A DNA stretch of 27,608 nt from UMGS1279 sp045540715 (GCA_045540715.1 JAZQHT010000005.1:1-27608), one strand, 5' to 3'; numbered from the stretch's first letter, positions 15,883-24,570 are shown. Notes: generated by a model from the letters alone, not told the origin. Translations and numbers: made by a program.

Positions 15883-16686
15883 ATGGAATATTTAATTGCA
15901 GTAGATTTAGAAGGTGTTCACGGTGTTAAAGGCGAAGCTTTAAAAGGCCTTTCACCTGATATGGCAGATTATAAAATTGCGGTTGAAAACGCCCATTTAG
16001 AAATTAATGCGGCTGCTCGTGCTCTTTTTGAAAGTGGCGCTAAAACCGTGGTTGTTTGGGATAACCACGGCGCTGGTGTAAACTTAAAAAAAGAGTGTTT
16101 AGATAGCCGTGTAATTTTATGGCAAAAAATACCCGATAGGAGAATGGGTTTTTGTAAAGAATTTAATTTTAATGCCATTTTATTTATGGGTTATCACGCA
16201 AAAGCAGGGGAACCGGGCGGCGTTTTAGCACACACCTATAACTCAAAAAATATTCAGTATATAAAAATTAACGGCACACAGGTTGGCGAGCTTACCATTG
16301 ATAGCATTGTGGCGGGTACTTATGGGTTAAAACCAATTTTTGCTTCGTCAGATGATATTGCACTAAAAGAAATTGAAGATTTAGTGCCAAATATCGTAAT
16401 TGTAAAAACCAAAAAAGCCCTTGGAAGAAATGCCGCAGAATTTAAAGAGCAACAAGAAGTTTTAGAAGAAATTTATAACGGCGTAAAGTGTGCTGCAAAA
16501 GCAGATACTAACCTTGTAAAAATAGCATACCCAATAAAGGTTGAAATACGTTACACAAGAAGCGAACACGCCGAAGAATTTTTGCAAAAAGCCAATAAAA
16601 ACGGCATAAAGGCAAGCTTTTTTGAAGATTGCCATACCATTACCTTTACTACAAATAAAATTGATGATATTCCTTTTTTGGTGTAG
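15883..16686 (+). CDS. M55-family D-aminopeptidase (DppA-like)
   Basis: 267 residues, the usual family length, no signal peptide. Family M55 zinc peptidases release D-amino acids from the N-terminus of short peptides, for instance D-Ala-D-Ala from cell wall turnover. The metal and catalytic residues of B. subtilis DppA are matched: D8 and E10 (VDLEGVHG), H62 (DNHGAG), H105 (GYHAKAGEPGGVLAHTY) and E136 (VGELTIDS). The ribosome site is weak (AAGGTG). The stop is followed 3 bases later by the iron-sulfur protein gene, so the two form an operon. No peptide transporter genes are next to it, unlike the B. subtilis dpp operon. The physiological substrate is not visible. Confidence 0.92.
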   Translation: MEYLIAVDLEGVHGVKGEALKGLSPDMADYKIAVENAHLEINAAARALFESGAKTVVVWDNHGAGVNLKKECLDSRVILWQKIPDRRMGFCKEFNFNAILFMGYHAKAGEPGGVLAHTYNSKNIQYIKINGTQVGELTIDSIVAGTYGLKPIFASSDDIALKEIEDLVPNIVIVKTKKALGRNAAEFKEQQEVLEEIYNGVKCAAKADTNLVKIAYPIKVEIRYTRSEHAEEFLQKANKNGIKASFFEDCHTITFTTNKIDDIPFLV

Positions 16687-16689
16687 AAA

Positions 16690-17367
16690 ATGCATAAAGA
16701 ATTTAAAGAAAATTTAAAACAAAAATTAATAGAAAACGGGGCTGCACTCGTTGGCTTTTGCGAACTTCCAAAAGACGAACAAATTGGCGAATTTACTAAT
16801 GCTGTAAGCATTGCTTATAAGCTTTCAGATACCGTTTTAAAAACCATAGATAAAGAGCCCTCAATTATCTATTTTCATTACTACAGAACGGTTAACACAA
16901 AACTTGATTTACTATCGCTTTTAGCCGTTTCAGAAATTGAAAAACAGGGCTTTTTAGCGTTGCCGATTGCCGCAAGTCAAAGTTTAAATACAAACAAAGA
17001 TGAGTATTGCGGTGTGTTTAGCCATAAAACTGCCGCACGCCTTTCGGGACTTGGGTATATTGGTAAAAACGGGCTTCTTATAACCGAAGAATATGGCTCT
17101 AAAATTCGTCTTTGCACGGTGCTTACTAATATGCCGCTAAAAGCAGAAAAAGAGATTATTAATAAAGACTGTGGCGACTGTCAAATTTGCAAAAATGCTT
17201 GTCCTGCAAACGCAATTTTCGGCAGTAATTTTAGCATAGAAAAGGGTAGAGAAAGCGTGCTTAATCCTGCTCTTTGTTCAAATCACATGAAAACGGCATA
17301 TAATCATATAGGACGCGGTGTTGTGTGTGGACTTTGTATTAAAAATTGTCCCAAAAACAAACTATAA
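16690..17367 (+). CDS. Short QueG-like protein with two 4Fe-4S clusters
   Basis: 225 residues. A C-terminal ferredoxin-like part carries C161xxC164xxC167xxxC171P and C196 ... C213xxC216xxxC220P, enough ligands for two 4Fe-4S clusters. The preceding region (SHKTAARLSGLGYIGKNGLL, ~111-130) resembles the core of epoxyqueuosine reductase. It is far shorter than QueG (about 380) because the C-terminal HEAT-repeat part is missing. By eye, the catalytic aspartate of QueG aligns with Y106, so it is probably not a tRNA-modifying QueG. It belongs to the broader COG1600-like family of unknown function. It starts 3 bases after the M55 gene; no ribosome site is clear, suggesting coupled translation. A redox role is inference. 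Confidence 0.8.
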   Translation: MHKEFKENLKQKLIENGAALVGFCELPKDEQIGEFTNAVSIAYKLSDTVLKTIDKEPSIIYFHYYRTVNTKLDLLSLLAVSEIEKQGFLALPIAASQSLNTNKDEYCGVFSHKTAARLSGLGYIGKNGLLITEEYGSKIRLCTVLTNMPLKAEKEIINKDCGDCQICKNACPANAIFGSNFSIEKGRESVLNPALCSNHMKTAYNHIGRGVVCGLCIKNCPKNKL

Positions 17368-17372
17368 TTAAC

Positions 17373-17409
17373 GGCTTTTAATCGTTTATCGGTTAAAAGC
17401 CCTTTTTTT
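17373..17409 (+). terminator. Intrinsic terminator after the M55/iron-sulfur operon
   Basis: GGCTTTTAA (17373-17381) pairs with TTAAAAGCC (17393-17401) around an 11-base loop, followed by C and seven T residues. It begins 5 bases after the stop. Confidence 0.88.
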
Positions 17410-17442
17410 GCGCTAAAATACACAAGTTTTGTCGGTTTTTAC

Positions 17443-17472
17443 TTGACTAAACCACTAAATATAGTATATAAT
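17443..17472 (+). promoter_or_regulatory. Sigma-A-type promoter of the topoisomerase operon
   Basis: TTGACT (17443-17448), 18 bases, TATAAT (17467-17472). Predicted start near 17479, giving a leader of about 30 nt with AAGGAG at 17491-17496. Confidence 0.65.
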
Positions 17473-17508
17473 TAATATATCTATGAGTATAAGGAGAATG
17501 CTTTTTTT

Positions 17509-19491
17509 ATGGCACAAAAAGCTGCTTACACAAACGAAAGTATTAAAAAGTTAGAAGGAGCCGAAAGGGTACGTAAACGCCCTGCGGTTATTTTTGGTTC
17601 TGACGGTATTGACGGTTGCCAACACTCTGTGTTTGAAATTATTTCAAACTCTATTGATGAAGCAAGAGAGGGTTACGGTAAAAAAATCATCATAACCTAT
17701 TATGAAGACGGCTCAATTGAAGTTCAAGACTTTGCCCGTGGTATTCCGGTTGACTTTAACGCTAACGAAAATTGCTATAACTGGGAACTGCTTTATTGCG
17801 AAATGTACGCAGGCGGTAAGTACGATACCGATGGCGAAAACTACGAGTTTTCTTTAGGCCTTAACGGTCTTGGCCTTTGCGCAACGCAATACGCTTCTGA
17901 ATATATGGACGTTGAAGTAAAACGCGACGGTTATTTATATAACCTTCACTTTGAAAAAGGTGAAAACGTTGGTGGACTTAAAAAAGAAGCATATTCGGGA
18001 CGCGACACAGGCACTAAAACCCGTTGGAAGCCCGACTTAGAAGTTTTTACAGACATTAAAATTCCCGATGAATATTTTATTGACGTTTTAAAACGCCAAG
18101 CAGTTGTTAACGACGGACTTGTGTTTGTATTTAAAAGGCAACACGGTTCTCGTTTTGAAATTAAAGAATTTTGCTATAAAAACGGTATTCAAGATTATTT
18201 GGTTGAGTATATAGAAGAAGATTCTTTAACAACTCCGCAATTTTGGACCTGTGAAAGAAAGGGTAGAGACCGCGACGATAAACCCGAATATAAGGTTAAA
18301 ATTAACGTTGCCCTTACTTTTTCAAATAAAAAGCAGTTAAGAGATTATTATCATAACTCCTCGTTTTTAGAGTATGGCGGCTCACCCGAAAAGGCGGTAC
18401 GTTACGCTGTAACTGCCCAAATTGATAATTATTTAAAAAACAATAATAAATATCAAAAAAATGAAAGCAAAATTACCTTTTCCGATATTGAAGAAAGTTT
18501 GGTAATTTTAATTTCATCCTTTTCACCGGGAGGCCTTGTTTCTTACGAAAACCAAACAAAAAAGGCTATTACTAATAAATTTATTTACGAAGCAATTTCT
18601 GACTTTTTGAAGCATAGCCTAGAGGTTTACTTTATTGAAAATAAACCCGAAGCTGAAAAAATTGCAGAACAAATTTTAATTAATAAGCGTTCCCGTGAAA
18701 GAAGCGAACGCGAAAGATTAAATATTAAAAAGACCCTTCAGCAAAATAACGATATGGCCAACCGTGTTCAAAAGTTTGTTGACTGTCGTTCTCGTGAAGT
18801 ATCAGAACGCGAACTTTATATAGTAGAAGGCGATTCGGCTTTAGGTTCTTGTAAACTTGCTCGTGATGCTTCTTTCCAAGCCATTATGCCGGTTCGCGGT
18901 AAAATTCTAAACTGCTTAAAAGCCGAGTATGATAAAATTTTTAAAAGCGAAATTATTACCGATTTACTTAAGGTTTTAGGTTGCGGTGTTGAGGTTAAAA
19001 GTAAAGCAAATAAAAACCTTTCAACCTTTGATCTTAATAACCTTCGTTGGAATAAAATTGTAATATGTACCGATGCCGACGTTGACGGCTTCCATATTAG
19101 AACACTTATTTTAACAATGATTTATAGACTTATGCCCACCCTTATTGAAGAGGGTAAAGTGTTTATAGCAGAAACCCCACTTTATGAAATTAACACCAAA
19201 GATATGGCGTATTTTGCTTATGACGAAAACGAAAAGCGTGAAATTTTAGAAAAAATAGGGGACGTTAAATATACAATTCAGCGTTCGAAGGGACTTGGTG
19301 AAAACCAACCTGATATGATGAATTTAACTACTATGAACCCCGAAACAAGAAGACTTATAAAAATTTTACCCGAAGAAGCCGAAAAGGTTAGCGAAATGTT
19401 TGATTTATTACTTGGCGATAACCTTGCAGGCAGAAAAGATTATATTCAAGATAACGGCTATTTGTATTTAGACGATGCCGATATTTCTTAA
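17509..19491 (+). CDS. Divergent type IIA topoisomerase B subunit (ParE/GyrB-like)
   Basis: 660 residues. ATPase and cleavage-core subunit of a heterotetrameric topoisomerase that passes one DNA duplex through another. GHKL ATPase: E43 and N47 in EIISNSIDEA, D74 in DFARGIPV, GLNGLG at 117-122 (usually GLHGVG), and the Q349-T350-K351 loop, where the usual GQTKxxLGN reads NQTKKAITN. TOPRIM: E440 in EGDSALGSCK (usually EGDSAGGSAK), D522/D524 in DADVDGFHIR. The C-terminal KGLGENQPDMM replaces KGLGEMNPEQL. All catalytic acids are kept, so it should be active, but the many changes at near-invariant sites mark it as a second, divergent set rather than the main GyrB. RBS AAGGAG is 12 bases before the ATG. 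The A subunit follows after 16 bases. Confidence 0.9.
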   Translation: MAQKAAYTNESIKKLEGAERVRKRPAVIFGSDGIDGCQHSVFEIISNSIDEAREGYGKKIIITYYEDGSIEVQDFARGIPVDFNANENCYNWELLYCEMYAGGKYDTDGENYEFSLGLNGLGLCATQYASEYMDVEVKRDGYLYNLHFEKGENVGGLKKEAYSGRDTGTKTRWKPDLEVFTDIKIPDEYFIDVLKRQAVVNDGLVFVFKRQHGSRFEIKEFCYKNGIQDYLVEYIEEDSLTTPQFWTCERKGRDRDDKPEYKVKINVALTFSNKKQLRDYYHNSSFLEYGGSPEKAVRYAVTAQIDNYLKNNNKYQKNESKITFSDIEESLVILISSFSPGGLVSYENQTKKAITNKFIYEAISDFLKHSLEVYFIENKPEAEKIAEQILINKRSRERSERERLNIKKTLQQNNDMANRVQKFVDCRSREVSERELYIVEGDSALGSCKLARDASFQAIMPVRGKILNCLKAEYDKIFKSEIITDLLKVLGCGVEVKSKANKNLSTFDLNNLRWNKIVICTDADVDGFHIRTLILTMIYRLMPTLIEEGKVFIAETPLYEINTKDMAYFAYDENEKREILEKIGDVKYTIQRSKGLGENQPDMMNLTTMNPETRRLIKILPEEAEKVSEMFDLLLGDNLAGRKDYIQDNGYLYLDDADIS

Positions 19492-19507
19492 AGGAGAAAA
19501 ACAATAA

Positions 19508-21745
19508 ATGGCTCCAAGAAAAAAGAAAGAAGCCCCACAAAAGAAAAAGAATAACGCCAATGCATATATTGCAGGGGCCGGTACCATTGTTGAAGAACAG
19601 GTTACCGAAACTTTAAAAGCAAACTTTATGCCTTATGCTATGAGCGTTATTGTTTCGCGTGCAATTCCTGAAATTGACGGATTTAAGCCTTCACACAGAA
19701 AACTTTTATACACCATGCATTTAATGGGACTACTAAAGGGTAACACCATTAAATCTGCAAACATTGTTGGTCGTACAATGCAACTTAATCCACATGGTGA
19801 CGCCGCAATTTACGAAACAATGGTGCGTTTATCTGAAGGTAACGATGCCCTTTTACATCCTTACGTTCAGTCTAAAGGTTCTTTCGGTAAGGCTTATTCA
19901 AGAGATATGGCTTATGCCGCTTCTCGTTATACAGAAGCAAAACTTGCCCCAATTGCAGCGGAACTTTTTGCCGATATTGATAAAGATACCGTTGAAATGG
20001 TTGATAACTATGATGGCTCAATGAAAGAACCAACCTTGTTCCCGGTTACTTTCCCATCAATTTTGGTTAACTACAATATGGGTATTGCCGCAGGTATGGC
20101 AAGTACAATCTGTTCTTTCAATTTAGAAGAAGTTTGCCGAACAACAATTGCCCTAATAAAAGGCACTTGCGAAGATATTACAGAAACTTTACTTGCCCCC
20201 GATTTTCCTGTTGGTGGACAACTTTTATATAACAAAGAAGAGATTCAAAAAATTTACGAAACCGGTCGTGGCGGCTTTAAGGTGCGCGGTGTTTATAATT
20301 ACGATAAAGATAATAAGTGCATCGATATTACCGAAATTCCGCCTTCAACCACAATTGAAGCAATTATTGAAAAGGTAATTGATTTAGTAAAGCTTAAAAA
20401 GATTACCGAAATTAACGATATTCGTGATGAAACCGATTTACAAGGTCTTAAAATCACCATCGACCTTAAAAAAGGTGTTGACCCCGATAAGTTAATGCAA
20501 AAATTATTTAAGCTTACACCCTTACAAGATACTTTTTCTTGTAACTTTAACGTGCTAATTGCAGGTTCTCCAAGCGTTATGGGTGTTCGCGAAATATTAA
20601 CCGAGTGGATTGCCTTTAGAGAAGAGTGCGTTAAAAGACGTGTTTTCTATAATTTAAGCAAGGCAAAAGCAAAATTACACCTATTAAAAGGTCTTCAAAA
20701 AATCCTTTTAGATATTGATAAAGCAATTAAAATCGTTCGCGAAACAGAAGAAGAAAAAGAAGTTGTTCCAAACTTAATGATTGGTTTTGGCATTGACGAA
20801 ATTCAAGCAGAGCACGTTGCCGAAATTAAGTTAAGGCATTTAAACCGCGAATATATTTTAAAACGCTTAACCGAAATTGAAGAATTAGAAAAAGATATTG
20901 CCGATATGGAAGATATCTTAAAATCTAAACGCAGAATTTCTTCAATTATTGTTAAAGAGCTTGAAGAAGTAATTAAAAAATACGGTAAACCCCGTAGAAC
21001 CGAAATTATTTACGACGTAAGCGATGATTATGTTGAAGAAGAAAAGGTTATAGATGCTTCTCCAATTCACTTGTTCTTTACAAAAGAAGGTTACTTTAAA
21101 AAGATTACTCCACTTTCTTTAAGAATGAGCGGTGAGCAAAAACTAAAAGAAGGGGACGTAATTACACAAACTGTTGACACAACAGGGGATGTTGAGTTAA
21201 TATTCTTTACAGATCATCAGCAAGCTTATAAAACCAAAGCTTACGAAATGCCCGATGGTAAAGCAAGTGTATTAGGTGAATATATACCTTCAAAACTTGG
21301 TTTTGACGAAGGTGAACAAACCGTTGGTATGGTTGTTACTAAAGATTATAAAGGCTTTTTAATCTTTGTGTTTGATAACGGTAGAGTTAGCAAGGTTGAT
21401 TTACAAAGCTATTTTACAAAGCAAAACCGTAAAAAACTTATTAATGCCTATACCGACAAGCACAAGTTATTAAAAATTCTTCATTTTGAAGAAGAAGGTG
21501 AAATATTACTTACATCTTCTAACAGAAGAATGCTTTTAGTATCAACTGCAGCCTTACAAACTAAATCAACAAAAGCAAATGGCGGCGTTGCCGTTATGAC
21601 TCAGAAAAAAGGTCAACGCGTTGTTGATGCCGTTATATTTAACGGTGAAGGTATAGAAAAGCCACATCGTTATCGCACAAAGAGTTTACCTGCAGCAGGT
21701 AGCTTACCAACCGCTAACGATAACGAACAAATTTCATTATTATAA
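19508..21745 (+). CDS. Divergent type IIA topoisomerase A subunit (ParC/GyrA-like)
   Basis: 745 residues. DNA breakage-reunion subunit, partner of the B subunit just upstream (RBS AGGAG at 19492-19496). After a lysine-rich tail (1-15), the winged-helix core holds GFKPSHRKLLYTM, the NPHGDAAIYETMVRL segment (94-108) and the catalytic tyrosine Y141 preceded by R140 in AASRYTEAKL. The tower and coiled-coil regions run to ~510. The C-terminal part (~515-745) has beta-pinwheel-like strands (LFFTKEGYFKKI, LIFFTDHQQAYK, FVFDNGRVSKVDL) but I see no GyrA box (QRRGGKG), so decatenation or relaxation is likelier than supercoiling. The positions matching E. coli GyrA Ser83 and Asp87 are A99 and E103. Confidence 0.9.
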   Translation: MAPRKKKEAPQKKKNNANAYIAGAGTIVEEQVTETLKANFMPYAMSVIVSRAIPEIDGFKPSHRKLLYTMHLMGLLKGNTIKSANIVGRTMQLNPHGDAAIYETMVRLSEGNDALLHPYVQSKGSFGKAYSRDMAYAASRYTEAKLAPIAAELFADIDKDTVEMVDNYDGSMKEPTLFPVTFPSILVNYNMGIAAGMASTICSFNLEEVCRTTIALIKGTCEDITETLLAPDFPVGGQLLYNKEEIQKIYETGRGGFKVRGVYNYDKDNKCIDITEIPPSTTIEAIIEKVIDLVKLKKITEINDIRDETDLQGLKITIDLKKGVDPDKLMQKLFKLTPLQDTFSCNFNVLIAGSPSVMGVREILTEWIAFREECVKRRVFYNLSKAKAKLHLLKGLQKILLDIDKAIKIVRETEEEKEVVPNLMIGFGIDEIQAEHVAEIKLRHLNREYILKRLTEIEELEKDIADMEDILKSKRRISSIIVKELEEVIKKYGKPRRTEIIYDVSDDYVEEEKVIDASPIHLFFTKEGYFKKITPLSLRMSGEQKLKEGDVITQTVDTTGDVELIFFTDHQQAYKTKAYEMPDGKASVLGEYIPSKLGFDEGEQTVGMVVTKDYKGFLIFVFDNGRVSKVDLQSYFTKQNRKKLINAYTDKHKLLKILHFEEEGEILLTSSNRRMLLVSTAALQTKSTKANGGVAVMTQKKGQRVVDAVIFNGEGIEKPHRYRTKSLPAAGSLPTANDNEQISLL

Positions 21746-21747
21746 AC

Positions 21748-21779
21748 AAAAAAGCCGCCTTCTTAAAAAAGAAAACGGC
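21748..21779 (-). terminator. Minus-strand intrinsic terminator behind the topoisomerase A gene
   Basis: On the minus strand, 21779-21769 (GCCGTTTTCTT) pairs with 21764-21754 (AAGAAGGCGGC) over 11 positions, including two G-U pairs, with a TTTT loop and a following T6 (plus-strand A run 21748-21753). On the plus strand the two G-U pairs become C-A mismatches and no T tract follows. The signal therefore stops leftward transcription, where no protein gene exists. Confidence 0.75.
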
Positions 21780-21834
21780 ATCGGACAAACAAATAAAGGC
21801 AAAACCAAACATCTATATTAAAACTTTGTCCGAC
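21748..21834 (-). ncRNA. Candidate small RNA, about 87 nt
   Basis: Reading leftward: a TATAAT box (plus-strand ATTATA, 21841-21846) predicts a start near 21834. The RNA would then open with GTCGGACAAAG, whose TCGGACAAA (21833-21825) pairs perfectly with TTTGTCCGA (21789-21781), closing a 35-base loop. One base later begins an intrinsic terminator ending at 21748. Promoter, closed stem and terminator thus follow each other without slack. The -35 region is poor (GTGTAA at 17 bases). No open reading frame with a ribosome site is seen in it. I do not recognise a known RNA family. The RNA ends 3 bases from the topoisomerase A stop codon and its promoter overlaps the valS leader. Confidence 0.5.
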
Positions 21835-21898
21835 AATACTATTATAAACTTTATTACAAAAATTACACTTGGTAATTTTTAGCATGGAGGAATCCTTA

Positions 21899-24523
21899 AT
21901 GCAGAAGGAAATTGCAAAAACTTTAAACCCACAAGAAATGGAAGACCGAATTTATAAATTCTGGTTAGACGGCGGTTATTTTCACGCTGAGGTAGATAAG
22001 GACAAAAAGCCTTATACAATAGTAATGCCACCGCCAAATATCACAGGTCAGCTTCATATGGGCCATGCCCTTGATAATACTTTGCAAGATATTTTAATTC
22101 GTTTTAGAAGAATGCAAGGTTATTCAACTTTATGGATGCCCGGCACCGACCACGCTTCAATTGCAACCGAAGCTAAAATTGTTGAAGCAATGCGTAAAGA
22201 AGGCATAACCAAGGAAGATTTAGGCCGTGACGGCTTTTTAGAACGCGCTTGGGAGTGGAAAAATACCTACGGTAACCGTATAACCAGTCAGTTAAGAAAA
22301 CTAGGTTCTTCTTGCGACTGGGACAGAGAGCGTTTTACTATGGACGAAGGCTGTTCAAAAGCTGTTAGAGAAGTTTTTGTACGTCTATACGAAAAAGGCC
22401 TAATTTATAGAGGCGAAAGAATTATTAACTGGTGCCCACACTGTAAAACATCTATTTCAGATGCCGAAGTTACTTATGAAGAAAAAGACGGTTCTTTCTG
22501 GCATTTCAGATATCCTTTAACAGATGGTACTGGTTATTTAGAACTTGCAACCACTCGTCCTGAAACCATGATGGGTGATACCGCAGTTGCCGTTCATCCT
22601 AAAGATGAACGCTATAAAGATTTAGTTGGTAAAACAGTTACTTTACCGCTAATGAACAGAGAAATTCCAATTGTTGCAGACGAATACGTTGAAATGGATT
22701 TCGGAACAGGTGTTGTTAAAATCACACCCGCTCACGACCCTAACGACTTTGAAGTTGGTCTTCGCCATAATTTACCCATAATTAACGTTATGACCGACGA
22801 AGCCGTTATTAACGAAAACGGCGGTAAATACTGTGGACTAGACCGCTACGAAGCACGCAAAGCCGTTGTTGCCGATATGGAAAAAGAAGGTTTCTTAGTT
22901 AAGGTTGAACCTATGAAACATAACGTTGGCTCTTGCTATCGTTGTAACTCTGTTGTTGAACCACGCATTTCAAAACAATGGTTCGTTAAAATGGAACCTC
23001 TTGCAATTCCTGCATTAAACGCCGTTAAAGATGGCGATATTAAAATGATTCCTTCCCGTTTTGAAAAAACCTATTATAACTGGATGGAAAATATTAAAGA
23101 CTGGTGTATTTCCCGTCAATTATGGTGGGGTCATAGAATTCCTGCTTGGTATTGCGCTGATTGTGGCAAAATTACCGTTTCTAAAGACGAACCCACCGTT
23201 TGTAAACATTGCGGCAGTAAAAATATTAAACAAGACGAAGATACACTTGATACATGGTTTAGCTCGGCACTTTGGCCATTTTCAACTTTAGGTTGGCCAG
23301 ATAATACCGAAGAATTAAAATATTTCTACCCAACCGCAACACTTGTTACTGGTTACGATATCATTTTCTTCTGGGTATCTCGTATGATTTTCTCCGGCTT
23401 AGAATATACAGGTCAAGCTCCCTTTAATACCGTTTTATTCCACGGTATTGTTCGTGATAGCCAAGGAAGAAAAATGTCAAAATCTTCAGGTAACGGTGTT
23501 GACCCACTTGAAGAAATTGAAAAATACGGTGCAGACGCCTTAAGATTTACCCTTGCTACAGGTAATACACCTGGTAATGATATGCGTTATTCACCCGAAA
23601 AGGTTGAAGCAAGCCGTAACTTTGCAAACAAAATTTGGAACGCCGCAAGATTTATGCAAATGAATTTTGACGGCACCGAAAAAGCACCTTATATCCCCGA
23701 AAACCTAAGAATTGAAGATAAATGGGTACTTTCCTTATATAATAACGTAGTAAAAGAAGTTACCGAAAACCTTGAAAAATTTGAATTAGGTTTAGCGGTT
23801 GCAAAACTTTACGACTTTATTTGGGATATTTTCTGCGACTGGTATATTGAAATTTGTAAGATTAGATTAAACGGTGAAGATGCAAAAGAAAAAGAAACCG
23901 CAAAAGCAGTTTTAATTTACGTTTTCTCTAACACTATGAAACTTTTACATCCATTTATGCCGTTTGTTACAGAAGAATTATGGCAATCTATTCCACACGA
24001 AGGCGAAACCATTATGATTTCAGATTGGCCCAAATTTAGCGAAGAGCTAGTTTTCTCTAAAGAAGAAGCCGATTTCGAACTTATTATGCAAGCAGTTCGT
24101 GCAATTCGTAACCGCAGAAACGAAATGAACGTTCCGCCAAGCAAAAAAGCTGCATTACTTATTGAAACTAAAAATAAAGATTTATTTAATTCATCAAAAC
24201 AAATCTTTAACCGTTTAGCATCTGCAAGTGATATTACAGTAGGGGACAGTTTTAATGCAGAAGGTGCCGTTTGCGTTGTTACAGATGGCGCAAAAATGTT
24301 TATTCCTTTAAACGAGCTAATTGACTTTGAAGCAGAACGCGCAAGACTAAACAAAGAACTTGAAAAAGCAAACGTTGATAAAGAGTTCTTTGAAAAGAAA
24401 CTTAATAATCCCGGCTTTGTAAATAAAGCACCGGCAAAGGTTGTTGAAGCTCAAAAAGAACAATTAGCAAAAGTTTTAGAAAAAATCGACGTTCTAAAAA
24501 AGAGCATCGATGAATTAAAATAG
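21899..24523 (+). CDS. valS: Valyl-tRNA synthetase
   Basis: 874 residues from the ATG at 21899, chosen because GGAGG (21886-21890) lies 8 bases upstream; earlier in-frame starts at 21869 and 21884 would leave that site inside the gene. Class I synthetase that charges tRNA-Val in the cytoplasm. Motifs: HIGH variant H53-M54-G55-H56 in PPPNITGQLHMGHA, KMSKS in GRKMSKSSGNGVDP, the editing domain with ATTRPETMMGDTAVAVHP, a zinc-ribbon-like CADCGK...CKHCGSKN, DTWFSSALWPFSTLGWP and the anticodon-binding part. The C-terminal ~65 residues form the coiled coil typical of ValS. Full length. No T-box leader is visible upstream, which is worth noting for a Firmicutes valS. Confidence 0.98.
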   Translation: MQKEIAKTLNPQEMEDRIYKFWLDGGYFHAEVDKDKKPYTIVMPPPNITGQLHMGHALDNTLQDILIRFRRMQGYSTLWMPGTDHASIATEAKIVEAMRKEGITKEDLGRDGFLERAWEWKNTYGNRITSQLRKLGSSCDWDRERFTMDEGCSKAVREVFVRLYEKGLIYRGERIINWCPHCKTSISDAEVTYEEKDGSFWHFRYPLTDGTGYLELATTRPETMMGDTAVAVHPKDERYKDLVGKTVTLPLMNREIPIVADEYVEMDFGTGVVKITPAHDPNDFEVGLRHNLPIINVMTDEAVINENGGKYCGLDRYEARKAVVADMEKEGFLVKVEPMKHNVGSCYRCNSVVEPRISKQWFVKMEPLAIPALNAVKDGDIKMIPSRFEKTYYNWMENIKDWCISRQLWWGHRIPAWYCADCGKITVSKDEPTVCKHCGSKNIKQDEDTLDTWFSSALWPFSTLGWPDNTEELKYFYPTATLVTGYDIIFFWVSRMIFSGLEYTGQAPFNTVLFHGIVRDSQGRKMSKSSGNGVDPLEEIEKYGADALRFTLATGNTPGNDMRYSPEKVEASRNFANKIWNAARFMQMNFDGTEKAPYIPENLRIEDKWVLSLYNNVVKEVTENLEKFELGLAVAKLYDFIWDIFCDWYIEICKIRLNGEDAKEKETAKAVLIYVFSNTMKLLHPFMPFVTEELWQSIPHEGETIMISDWPKFSEELVFSKEEADFELIMQAVRAIRNRRNEMNVPPSKKAALLIETKNKDLFNSSKQIFNRLASASDITVGDSFNAEGAVCVVTDGAKMFIPLNELIDFEAERARLNKELEKANVDKEFFEKKLNNPGFVNKAPAKVVEAQKEQLAKVLEKIDVLKKSIDELK

Positions 24524-24530
24524 TATTTTT

Positions 24531-24560
24531 CTGCGTACCGTTTTGGTACGCAGATTTTTT
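24531..24560 (+). terminator. Intrinsic terminator between valS and folC
   Basis: CTGCGTACC (24531-24539) pairs perfectly with GGTACGCAG (24545-24553) around GTTTT, followed by A and six T. It ends exactly at the base before the folC ribosome site AGGAG (24561-24565), which is unusual. Confidence 0.9.
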
Positions 24561-24570
24561 AGGAGATATT

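Noticed and set aside
21746..21898. T-box riboswitch before valS
   Set aside because: The conserved T-box sequence (around GGGTGG and ACCGCG) is absent, and the visible hairpin reads as a terminator only on the minus strand.
21869..21898. Earlier in-frame starts (TTG 21869, ATG 21884) for valS
   Set aside because: GGAGG at 21886-21890 is at correct distance only for the ATG at 21899, and known ValS proteins begin near that point.
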